IMG/VR virus record: IMGVR_UViG_3300042731_010163
Location: 1-29,227 of that record
Reading direction: 5' to 3' (one strand)
DNA length: 29,227 bases
From: a virus
Part shown: in pieces, positions 21,804 to 29,173 of the stretch
How positions within the stretch are numbered: position 1 is the stretch's first letter
Layout of the letters: each line of letters starts with the position of its first letter
Position numbers and translations under genes: made by a program
Notes under the pieces: model-generated
The model's input: the letters and a program-made list of their open reading frames with translations, nothing else
What the model was told of the DNA's origin: nothing
The model's database searches: none

Positions 21804-21835
21804 TTACTCAAGTAGTGTTTTAGGAAGGTTGTTAT

Positions 21836-22015
21836 ATGCCAAGGTTGAATGTTGAAATAAAAAGTGGTGTATATAAGAGGTTTCTTGATCAATGTAAGGA
21901 GGATGGTAGAAGTGCTAGTGATGTTGTTAGAGAGTTGATTTTAGATTATGTGGAGAGAAGAGTTAGGGAAAAATTTAGGATTGCTAAAATAGAGAAAGAA
22001 GTTACAGATGAATGA
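21836..22015 (+). CDS. Ribbon-helix-helix DNA-binding protein
   Basis: A 59-residue gene with AGGAAGG seven bases before the ATG. 'PRLNVEIKSGVYKRF' supplies the N-terminal beta ribbon and first helix, and 'KEDGRSASDVVRELILDYVE' gives the turn and second helix, followed by a charged tail. This is the Arc/MetJ/CopG-type fold, which binds DNA as a dimer of ribbons, usually to repressor sites. It begins 161 bp from the divergent cargo operon and overlaps the next gene by eight bases. It is likely an autorepressor and possibly the controller of the reverse promoter; a link to the palindromes elsewhere in the window is possible but untested. Confidence 0.75.
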   Translation: MPRLNVEIKSGVYKRFLDQCKEDGRSASDVVRELILDYVERRVREKFRIAKIEKEVTDE

Positions 22016-22835
22016 GATGAATGATGAAAAGGTTATCGATGATAAAATTGTATTAGGTAAGACAAAAGGTCATGTTCTTGATATAGGGCCAGGTTGTATT
22101 ACTATTGAGTTGCCAGCAGGATATATTCATGAGGATGGAGAGCTTCACGTGCATGCTGTATTACGTGAGATGAAGGGACCAGAAGAAGAATTGTTGGCTA
22201 GTAAAGGTTCAATAGTTTCTAGATTGAATGTTATAATTGGGAATTGTTTAGAGCAAATAGGGTCTATTAGTGATAAGTCTTTATTAAGAAAAATAGCTTG
22301 TAATCTGATAGCTCAAGATAGAATGGCTATTCTTTTGGCTCTTCGTAGAATATCACTTGGTGATTTTTATGATTGTACAGTTACATGTCCAGAGTGTAAT
22401 GTGAGTCAGCATGTTACGGTAAATTTATCAGAAATTGAAATTTCACCAATGCCAAATAGGATGGAAAGAGAAATGGTTAATGTTCTTCCTAGTGGAAGAG
22501 AAGTAAAATGGCATGTGATAAGGATAGAAGATGAAGAATGGCTTACAGAGCAGCGTAAAAGAAAAAGAGATAAAGAACTTTTAACATTACATTTATTGTC
22601 TCGTGTTGATTCGATTGATGATATTGAAGTAGATAGAAAGAATAAGTATAAAGAAGCTATTGATTTGTTGATGGATTTACCGATAAGGGATAGAGCTACT
22701 TTGAGAGATCTTTTTGATAAAAAAGAAGATAATATAGATACGTTGGTGCAGTTTATGTGTGAGAGGTGTGGACATGAATGGGAAGGTAAGTTGGATGTTG
22801 GTCAGCCAAGTTTTTTCTTCCCATCGGTCAAATAG
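22008..22835 (+). CDS. gp26/gp51-like tail assembly protein, zinc-ribbon type
   Basis: The product is 275 residues. The N-terminal half carries a beta region ('IGPGCITIELPAGYIHEDGE') followed by helices. Two Cys pairs, C127-x2-C130 and C251-x2-C254 ('CPEC' and 'CERC'), look like two halves of one zinc site. The layout matches the T4 baseplate-assembly family (gp26/gp51). In this phage it sits just upstream of the tape measure, the place of a tail assembly chaperone. The stop lies 18 bases past a TTTTTTC heptamer, so a minority of ribosomes may continue into the -1 frame to give a longer form. An ATG nine bases further in is an alternative start. Confidence 0.65.
   Translation: MNEMNDEKVIDDKIVLGKTKGHVLDIGPGCITIELPAGYIHEDGELHVHAVLREMKGPEEELLASKGSIVSRLNVIIGNCLEQIGSISDKSLLRKIACNLIAQDRMAILLALRRISLGDFYDCTVTCPECNVSQHVTVNLSEIEISPMPNRMEREMVNVLPSGREVKWHVIRIEDEEWLTEQRKRKRDKELLTLHLLSRVDSIDDIEVDRKNKYKEAIDLLMDLPIRDRATLRDLFDKKEDNIDTLVQFMCERCGHEWEGKLDVGQPSFFFPSVK
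22811..22817 (+). other. Candidate -1 frameshift slippery site TTTTTTC
   Basis: The heptamer is in the right phase: reading-frame codons are ...AGT TTT TTC..., giving T-TTT-TTC (X-XXY-YYZ). After slippage the ribosome reads TTT TTT CTT CCC ATC and continues. The -1 frame is open from 22790 (last stop TAA at 22787-22789) to the TAA at 23015-23017. The normal stop TAG is only 16 bases after the heptamer, as is common for tail-chaperone shifts. Confidence 0.65.
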
Positions 22836-23017
22836 ATGTCCTTGAGGATGAAATGTTTTATTTAATGGAAAGACAAGGACAGAGTTATTTGACCATTATG
22901 AATATGCCATATTCAAGAAGAAAGCGGTTTGTAGAAAAAAAATCTTCATTAGATAGATCTGCTATGAATGTTAAAAAGAATCAGCAAAGTTATAGCAGAC
23001 CAAGACGAAGAAGGTAA
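22817..23017 (+). CDS. -1 frameshift extension (or short separate gene from 22853)
   Basis: In the -1 frame this adds 66 residues after residue 270 of the gp26-like protein, for a 336-residue fusion. It begins LPIGQIDVLEDEMFYLMERQ, continues to 'TIMNMPYSRRKRFVEKK', and ends in a basic tail. An independent start is also possible at the ATG at 22853 (GAGG five bases upstream), giving 54 residues. The frame stops at 23017, directly before palindrome copy 5 and 25 bases before the tape measure gene. Gene order and the basic extension match the G/GT-type chaperone of many tailed phages, in which the extension binds tape measure or tube proteins. Both expression modes may be used. Confidence 0.6.
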   Translation, partial: LPIGQIDVLEDEMFYLMERQGQSYLTIMNMPYSRRKRFVEKKSSLDRSAMNVKKNQQSYSRPRRRR

Positions 23018-23031
23018 CGAACTCGAGTTCG
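23018..23031. promoter_or_regulatory. Palindrome CGAACTCGAGTTCG, copy 5
   Basis: Identical palindrome with A and T flanks, starting the base after the frameshift-extension stop and ending 11 bases before the tape measure ATG. Following GAGG serves as the tape measure ribosome site, as for several other copies. It shares ACG...CGTGAG context with copy 2. Confidence 0.9.
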
Positions 23032-23042
23032 TGAGGTAAATA

Positions 23043-26000
23043 ATGAGTTTTCTTGGTATATCATTGGAGATGGCAGCTGTTGATGCTGGGATGAAGGATG
23101 GCATTATAAAGGCTGCAAAAGCACTTGATGATGTTAACAAAATGTTAATAGACCAGGATAGTGTTATCAAGAAAATCAAGAAAGAGAATTTTTTTGAAGA
23201 TACAGAAAAAAATGCCGGTAAAGCATCTAATAAAGTAGGTATTTTATCTAAGACATTTAAAGAGCTTGGCAATATTGGGTCAAAATCTGCAAATAAAATA
23301 AAATCATCTTTTGATAAAATAAGAAATTCTGTGATGCAATTTAATATTGCTGATATGGCATCAAATGTTAGAACATTAACTGGAGAGACTGGTAATCTTA
23401 CAAATAGTTTGGAAGCTACAATGGTGAGTATGCTTCAGTCTACTAAACCAGTTGCTGCATCATTGAATTTATCAGGAAAGGAGATGAGGAAGTTTGCAAG
23501 TCAAGCGGCAAGTATGGCCTATAGTATGAATACATCGGCTGATGCTGTTGCAGAGACAATGAGGTCAATTCATGTAGCTAATAAGGGAGCAACAGAGGCT
23601 ATGAATGAATTGGGATTGTCTACAAAAGATTGGGTAAAAGTTGTTCAAACAACTAACGTTCCTATGTCTGAATATACAGCTATTCTTGGTGATATGACAA
23701 CAAGTTGGCAAGCTTCACCAAAAGAGGCCGCTAATATGATTGACAGCCTTATGGCAATAGGAAAGGCTGCTGGAACTGGAACTGGTGCTGTAAAGAATGC
23801 AAAAGTTCAGTTGGATGAATTAGGGGAAGTTTTTAAAACATTGCCTCCTTCTATGGCAAGAACTTCTGACGAGATAATGAGTTTAATGCAATCATCAGCT
23901 AGAATGTCTGGTGTATTTAGAGAGATGGGAGATACGCAAGAAGAAGCTATAACAAAGGCAAATACTGTAGCAAGAATGTTTGCTGAACAGGATGTAGCTA
24001 TTAGAAAAGCTTTAAATATTGGTGATGACCGTGCTCTTATGGATAATCCATTGCTTAAGTATCTTATGAGACTTGGTATTGGATTTGATTCGGCCAGAAA
24101 GATTATTGAAACTGGTAGTCGTGATGTAGTTGCTGGTATGAAGATGGTTAATAATGTTTATGCACGTTTTGGAACTGATGTGTCTCCACAAGTTCAAAGA
24201 GCTTTATCTGGATTAAGTGGTGCTCTTGGGGAAGGAGCTGCTGGATTATCATATTTGGCGACTAATACAAAACAAGGAACTGCTGCATTAGATAAAATGG
24301 CAAAAATGGCTGTTGATGGGTCTGGTGCATTAAAGAAATTTGGAAAAGATGCATATAGTTCCGGGTTAACCTTACAAGAAACATATGATAGAGCAAAAGA
24401 GTCATTTGATACAACTGTTAGAAGTATAGCTAGACAAAATGTAAGAAATCTTGTTGGAAAACAAATTGCTGGTATGCGTGAAGCAGGAAAAGAAATAAAA
24501 GAACTTGGTTCTGATAAAACTTGGGGACCATGGGTAAATGCATTATCTCAATTTCGTCAGATGGGTATTAGTGGTGTATTTGCATCTATGGCTGAATATA
24601 CAGGGGTTGGTGCTAAAAACGCGGCAAAATTTGGATCTAAAATTGGATTAGTATTTGATACAGTTAGTCAGTTTGGAAGTGAACTTGCTCCAATAATGCA
24701 TATGTTGGGTATGGCAGGTCCTCTTGCTCCATTAATTGCTGCTGGAGGTATTGGTGCTTTATTATTTATGGATGATTCGTCTGTTAGACAAATTTTAGGT
24801 CCATTTTATAAAATTTTTAATGATTTAAAAAATAAGGCTGCAAAAATATGGGATTATTTTATAGGTATTTGGGATAATAAAGTTGTTCCTAGGATTAAAG
24901 TATTTTGGAAATATGATATGAAACCAGCAATGATTGATTTTTGGAATGAAGATTTTATTCCTTTTTTGAAAGAAAATATTCCTAAATTGGGGATGGCAAT
25001 ATGGGATGGAATTAAGTGGGCTTGGAATAAATTAGGAGAGATGACAGGAACTACTGGTCAGGCAGGTGTTATAGGTGGAGCTATGTTGGCTGGTTTTGGA
25101 CCAGGAATGGTCGGAGCTGGTACTCAAGCTGGAATAGCTTTTTTGAAAGCTGTTGCATCTCATCCAACTGCTGCTGGTGCTACAGGTCTTGCTGGTTTAG
25201 CTGCTTATGCTGGGTGGAAAATGGCAGAGTCTATTTTTGGGCCAAAATCTGTTAGTAATGCAATAGCTGAAGCTGAGGTAATAGCTGGTGGAAGTGCTGA
25301 TAAATTTGGAATGTATAAGTTGGCATGGCAGCGTAAACCGGAAGAGATGGCAGGTCAATTGGGCAGATTAAGAGCTGCTCTTAAAGCGGAAAAGGAAAGT
25401 TGGTTTCCTGATAGTGATGATGTTAAAATTCTTGAAAAAGCTATATCTTTATTAACAGATGCCCAAAGTGAGCTTATTCTTGATAAGACGGAATCGAATG
25501 TTGAAAAATATACTTTGGGTGGAAAGACGACAGCAGAGCAATTTATAAATGGTCTAACATCAGGATTAGAAGAAGGTAGGCAATCTGTTGATGATGGTCT
25601 TGATTTTATAGCAGATGGAATGATAGCACATTCTCCAATAAAATCTGGTCCTCTTGCTGGTGAAGGAGAGTCTAACGCTGCATATCGTGGTGGATATTTT
25701 ACGATGGAACAGTTTGCTTTAGGTATTACAGATAGTACTGATATTATTAGGAGAGCAATTGAAACAACTCTTAATGATTCTGTTATACTTACTATAGATA
25801 CATATGCTGCTAAAATGAGAGACCTTGCTAAACAAAAGATGTTTTTGGCATCTGTTGCTAAAGCAATGGTAAAAGATTTAGGTGGAAATATAGAAACATC
25901 TATTGATTCCGAATCTGATATAAATGTGAAAAAGAATTTTGAAGCTGCTATGAATTTACCTGGTCTTGCTAGTGTTGTTTTGGCTGTTTCAAATGAAGGT

Positions 26001-26117
26001 GCTCAAACAAGGAAATTATTAAAACGTATTTTAGAAGAAAATATACGTCAAACTAGTGTAATGAGTGGTGGTGTGAGTATTCCTGTGACAGGAACTACTA
26101 CTCCACCACCAAGTTGA
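23043..26117 (+). CDS. Tail tape measure protein
   Basis: The product is 1024 residues. The tape measure sets tail length and is ejected or relocated during injection. It shows the usual order: a charged coiled N-terminal region (about 20-90), a Met/Ala/Ser-rich helical middle with many 'MSGVF', 'GTGTGA' and 'AKAL' stretches, hydrophobic segments near 553-580 and 670-725 (possible membrane-active parts), and a C-terminal 'HSPIKSGPLAG' segment near 862-875, typical of tape measures. No lysozyme or peptidase motif is visible. At the usual rough rule of 0.15 nm per residue, the tail would be about 150 nm. GAGG lies before the ATG. Confidence 0.9.
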   Translation: MSFLGISLEMAAVDAGMKDGIIKAAKALDDVNKMLIDQDSVIKKIKKENFFEDTEKNAGKASNKVGILSKTFKELGNIGSKSANKIKSSFDKIRNSVMQFNIADMASNVRTLTGETGNLTNSLEATMVSMLQSTKPVAASLNLSGKEMRKFASQAASMAYSMNTSADAVAETMRSIHVANKGATEAMNELGLSTKDWVKVVQTTNVPMSEYTAILGDMTTSWQASPKEAANMIDSLMAIGKAAGTGTGAVKNAKVQLDELGEVFKTLPPSMARTSDEIMSLMQSSARMSGVFREMGDTQEEAITKANTVARMFAEQDVAIRKALNIGDDRALMDNPLLKYLMRLGIGFDSARKIIETGSRDVVAGMKMVNNVYARFGTDVSPQVQRALSGLSGALGEGAAGLSYLATNTKQGTAALDKMAKMAVDGSGALKKFGKDAYSSGLTLQETYDRAKESFDTTVRSIARQNVRNLVGKQIAGMREAGKEIKELGSDKTWGPWVNALSQFRQMGISGVFASMAEYTGVGAKNAAKFGSKIGLVFDTVSQFGSELAPIMHMLGMAGPLAPLIAAGGIGALLFMDDSSVRQILGPFYKIFNDLKNKAAKIWDYFIGIWDNKVVPRIKVFWKYDMKPAMIDFWNEDFIPFLKENIPKLGMAIWDGIKWAWNKLGEMTGTTGQAGVIGGAMLAGFGPGMVGAGTQAGIAFLKAVASHPTAAGATGLAGLAAYAGWKMAESIFGPKSVSNAIAEAEVIAGGSADKFGMYKLAWQRKPEEMAGQLGRLRAALKAEKESWFPDSDDVKILEKAISLLTDAQSELILDKTESNVEKYTLGGKTTAEQFINGLTSGLEEGRQSVDDGLDFIADGMIAHSPIKSGPLAGEGESNAAYRGGYFTMEQFALGITDSTDIIRRAIETTLNDSVILTIDTYAAKMRDLAKQKMFLASVAKAMVKDLGGNIETSIDSESDINVKKNFEAAMNLPGLASVVLAVSNEGAQTRKLLKRILEENIRQTSVMSGGVSIPVTGTTTPPPS

Positions 26118-26125
26118 GATATAAA

Positions 26126-26515
26126 ATGAGTATTGGAACAGACCCAAATCCAAAGAAGAATTTATTGAGAGCTAGTACATTTTCTTATATGAATTTTATG
26201 CCTGAGCAGTTGATTTATGATAAGGAAAAGAATAATTTGATTAGATTTAGATCTATGTTTGAAATGCCTAATTGGGATGGTGTGGAGGATGGAGAATTTA
26301 GTTATGTTATTAGTGGGCAAAATGAACGTTTGGATAAAATAGCTGCTAAATTTTGGGGAATTGATAGACAGGAACTTTATTGGGTAATTGCAGCAAGAAA
26401 CAATTTGGATCTTCCAGATGTTCAACTTTATCAAGGTAGGACAATAAAAATTCCATCTAAAAGTTGGATAGATACATATTTGTTACCTCAAACACAGAAT
26501 TATATTGAAAGATGA
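26126..26515 (+). CDS. Baseplate wedge protein, T4 gp53-like
   Basis: The start is at the ATG at 26126, with no strong ribosome site; an in-frame TTG at 26114 overlaps the upstream stop. The product is 129 residues. Residues 58-111 form a LysM-like fold: 'GEFSYVISGQNERLDKIAAK', 'FWGIDRQELYWVIAARNNL', 'LYQGRTIKIP'. This arrangement is that of gp53, which connects baseplate wedges. The position between tape measure and hub fits. Confidence 0.7.
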   Translation: MSIGTDPNPKKNLLRASTFSYMNFMPEQLIYDKEKNNLIRFRSMFEMPNWDGVEDGEFSYVISGQNERLDKIAAKFWGIDRQELYWVIAARNNLDLPDVQLYQGRTIKIPSKSWIDTYLLPQTQNYIER

Positions 26516-27840
26516 CAGTTAGATTTATAGATCCTGTTGCACAAGTAATAATCAAAGACCATGAAAGTGGTGAGGAATGGCATTGGGGGTCTCCATCACA
26601 TCCTTTTTTGACTTCTCTGACTATGATATGGGAAGGTGATATGGTTATAACTGGTATAGTTATAGGTGTAGATATGCCTTATGATTATGCTATGACTGCG
26701 CTTGACGCATCAAAAACGCCATTTAAAAAAGATAATCTTGTGAGAGTTAGAATGGGATATGCATCAGGGGAATGGACAGAATGGGCTCATGGTGTATTAG
26801 CTGTTGGAGGAAAAGGATTATCAATAGGACCAGATGGTTTATCTGGTAATTTAGAAGTTAGTCATGTACCGATGAAGCTATCGGGATATACAGTTTCGAA
26901 AGATATCTTGAAGAATGCTGGATATGATGTTGAAAAATTATTAAAATTACTAGGGGAAGAGATAGGTTGTGAAGTTGATATAACATCAAATGCTTTATCA
27001 AATATGAATGCATGGAAGCTTGCTGAACCAAGAACGATTTCTTATAAAGAAAAGGCTAATTTCTATGCTGGTCTTGAAGGTATGAGTATTTGGCAAATTT
27101 TTATAACTGTTTGTAAAGATAATGATTGTTCATTTTTTATTAAGAAATATAAGGGTGAGAAGACAATAATTGTTCATACTGAAAAAGATATAACGAGTGG
27201 TAATTTGAATGAAACTGATTATGTAAATAAATATGTAATAAGAGGTATTGTAGATCCTTTAAATAATCAATATCCTTGTTTTGGATTTACACCTAAATCT
27301 GATGAGGCAGTGTGGTTGAGTAGGATACCTAGTTCTGCATCAGCAGGAACAAATGGTAGGGGAATAGATTCTGAGACTGCTGAAGATGTTGAATATGATG
27401 TTAGGTCTGAAGATCAAGAAGATGCAAGAGATGGTAAAGTTGAGAATACTGAGCCACAAGATATAAAAGCATCTGATGGATATGAAAAATATATAGCTGA
27501 TGCTTTTAAAAATGATGGTTCTCTTGGAACTTTTATGAGTGCACCAATTTTACCATATGGAACAGAAATTTTTAAAAATCAGGTTAGAAAATTTCAACGT
27601 CAAGGTGATCCTGGTATGCATATGGAAATAAACAGTATTGGTGTTCCTAGTGAAATGGTTGGTAATCTTTGTCAGTTGTGGGGTGCTGGTGTGTTATTTA
27701 ATGGTACGTTTTGTATAGAGAAGATGGTTCATTCGTGGAGTCCTGGTTCATGGGAAATGCGATTGAATGTTTATAGACGTGGATATAAGGCTGTGTCTGG
27801 AGAGCAGAAAGAATCTTCTGGAGGTCAGCTTCCAAAATGA
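26512..27840 (+). CDS. Baseplate hub protein (T4 gp27 / gpD-like)
   Basis: The product is 442 residues and overlaps the previous gene by four bases (ATGA). It starts with strands typical of a hub ('TVRFIDPVAQVIIKDHESGE', 'LTMIWEGDMVITGIVIGV') and has the 'FKKDNLVRVRMGYASGEWTE' barrel turn, a helical insertion (about 135-190), and a C-terminal domain ending 'FCIEKMVHSWSPGSWEMRLN', which matches the 'W...GS..T.L.L' end of gpD/gp27 hubs. It joins tube and spike. Residues 285-330 are an acidic, probably disordered loop. Confidence 0.75.
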   Translation: MTVRFIDPVAQVIIKDHESGEEWHWGSPSHPFLTSLTMIWEGDMVITGIVIGVDMPYDYAMTALDASKTPFKKDNLVRVRMGYASGEWTEWAHGVLAVGGKGLSIGPDGLSGNLEVSHVPMKLSGYTVSKDILKNAGYDVEKLLKLLGEEIGCEVDITSNALSNMNAWKLAEPRTISYKEKANFYAGLEGMSIWQIFITVCKDNDCSFFIKKYKGEKTIIVHTEKDITSGNLNETDYVNKYVIRGIVDPLNNQYPCFGFTPKSDEAVWLSRIPSSASAGTNGRGIDSETAEDVEYDVRSEDQEDARDGKVENTEPQDIKASDGYEKYIADAFKNDGSLGTFMSAPILPYGTEIFKNQVRKFQRQGDPGMHMEINSIGVPSEMVGNLCQLWGAGVLFNGTFCIEKMVHSWSPGSWEMRLNVYRRGYKAVSGEQKESSGGQLPK

Positions 27841-28787
27841 AATGGATTGAATGGCTTAGGGATTATCTTGCAGATGTTACGCATGGTCTAGAGAGGTTCT
27901 GCGGTAGATATTATGGTAGTTATTTGGGAAGGGTAATTGATATAGCAGACCCTGATAACAGGGGAAGGATAAGAGCTACATGTCCAGCTATAAATATGCC
28001 AAAGGCTGAAGATGTTCCAGGTGGATATTGGATATTACCATGTATGCCAGGATTAGGAGAGGATTCTGATGGAAAAATGACTGGTATATTTCATCCTCCT
28101 GAAGAAGGTTCTCTTGTGTGGCTTCAGTTTGAATTTGGTGACCCAAGAAAACCTTTATATATGGGAGGATTTTTAACAACTAGAAATACTTCAGATACAT
28201 TTTTTTCTGATGATGCTGAAAAAAAAGGGCCATCAAAGAGAGGTATAAGGACAAAAGCTGGTCATTTTTTAAGATTCAATGATGACCCAGATAAGTTGGA
28301 AATTACAATTGCTAGAGGAGATGGTGAAGGAGAGCCAACATCTCAATTCATAAGTATGACAACAGAAGGTCATACACTGATAACGAATAGTAATGGGTCT
28401 TCATTATATATGAATGCCGAAGATAATGAAACTACACTTCAGACATTGGATTCTAATGGAAATGTATTATCGATGCTTTTTCTAGGTGATGACAAGATTA
28501 CTTTGACTACAAAGTCAGGTGGTGCAATAGGTATAGATGGGAAAGATATTGTGTTAACAGGGGATAATGTTGTTGCAGATGCAAATAAACAATTTTCTGC
28601 AAATGCTGGTACTGTAATGCTTGGAAAAGGTGCATCTGAGCCAGCAATTAGGGGTAATAAGTTTGCTATTGGTTGGGGAATTATGCATCAGCATACTTCT
28701 ACTGCTCCAGGAAGCCCTACAACACCAGGTGCAACACCTCCTGTGATGCTTTATAGAGAATTAAGTGAGAATGTTTTTATATCATGA
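27837..28787 (+). CDS. Baseplate spike protein (gp5 / VgrG / gpV-like)
   Basis: The product is 316 residues and overlaps the hub stop by four bases. Residues 25-115 are the OB-fold: 'GRVIDIADPDNRGRIRATCP' ... 'GYWILPCMPGLG' ... 'GSLVWLQFEFGDPRKPLYMG'. Residues 138-150 (RTKAGHFLRFNDD) are the conserved turn leading into the beta-helix spike, which continues with Ser, Thr and Gly repeats to about 265. There is no lysozyme domain, unlike T4 gp5. The C-terminus has His-rich 'MHQHTS' and 'PGSPTTPGATP', perhaps the metal-binding tip. It punctures the outer cell envelope. Confidence 0.85.
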   Translation: MKWIEWLRDYLADVTHGLERFCGRYYGSYLGRVIDIADPDNRGRIRATCPAINMPKAEDVPGGYWILPCMPGLGEDSDGKMTGIFHPPEEGSLVWLQFEFGDPRKPLYMGGFLTTRNTSDTFFSDDAEKKGPSKRGIRTKAGHFLRFNDDPDKLEITIARGDGEGEPTSQFISMTTEGHTLITNSNGSSLYMNAEDNETTLQTLDSNGNVLSMLFLGDDKITLTTKSGGAIGIDGKDIVLTGDNVVADANKQFSANAGTVMLGKGASEPAIRGNKFAIGWGIMHQHTSTAPGSPTTPGATPPVMLYRELSENVFIS

Positions 28788-29137
28788 GTAAATGTAAAAT
28801 TGCATTATTACCTGTTCCTGGATTAGCGATACCTATTCCACAACCACCATTTAGTATGCCGTCAAGGCCAAAGATACCTGGGATTCCAAAGACTCCTAAT
28901 ATACCTGGAATAAGTATTGAGGTTAAAATTCCAAAGTTAGCGATACCTATACCGCAACCACCATTTAGTATGCCAGCAATACCTAAGATACCTAGGATTC
29001 CCGGTAAAGTACCTGGTATTGCGGTTAGGGATTTTTCTGTTAAATTGGCAGTTCCTATACCACAACCACCATTTAGTATGCCAGCAAGGCCAAAGATACC
29101 TAATGTTCCTAAATTGCCAAGATGTCCTTTGGATTAA
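28784..29137 (+). CDS. Proline-rich triple-repeat protein after the spike
   Basis: The product is 117 residues and overlaps the spike stop by four bases. It is built of three near-identical units, 'LAIPIPQPPFSMPxxPKIP', at residues 14-32, 52-70 and 88-106, separated by 'IP'-rich linkers. Pro and Ile dominate, and only two Cys are present. The repeats could form a polyproline helix or a spike-associated sleeve. The gene occupies the place where many contractile phages encode the PAAR or spike tip, but no PAAR motif is seen. Function is unknown. Confidence 0.65.
   Translation: MSKCKIALLPVPGLAIPIPQPPFSMPSRPKIPGIPKTPNIPGISIEVKIPKLAIPIPQPPFSMPAIPKIPRIPGKVPGIAVRDFSVKLAVPIPQPPFSMPARPKIPNVPKLPRCPLD
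28823..29101 (+). repeat. Three 57-bp coding repeats
   Basis: Copies at 28823-28879, 28937-28993 and 29045-29101 encode the same Pro-rich 19-residue unit with few changes. CAACCACCATTTAGTATGCC is identical in all three, suggesting recent duplication or strong constraint. Confidence 0.85.
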
Positions 29138-29140
29138 TTG

Positions 29141-29154
29141 CGAACTCGAGTTCG
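29141..29154. promoter_or_regulatory. Palindrome CGAACTCGAGTTCG, copy 6
   Basis: Identical palindrome, four bases after the proline-rich gene's stop. The flanking pair is G and T, which could pair only as a wobble in RNA. It lies 19 bases before the ATG of the last, partial gene. Confidence 0.9.
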
Positions 29155-29173
29155 TTGTGATAGGGTATAGAAT

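Noticed and set aside
22140-22160. Second parS site around CACGTG in the gp26-like gene
   Set aside because: Only the central hexamer and part of one half-site match; the outer bases do not.
28784-29137. PAAR-type spike tip
   Set aside because: Position fits, but the protein is Pro-rich repeats without the PAAR-like sequence or metal-binding residues.
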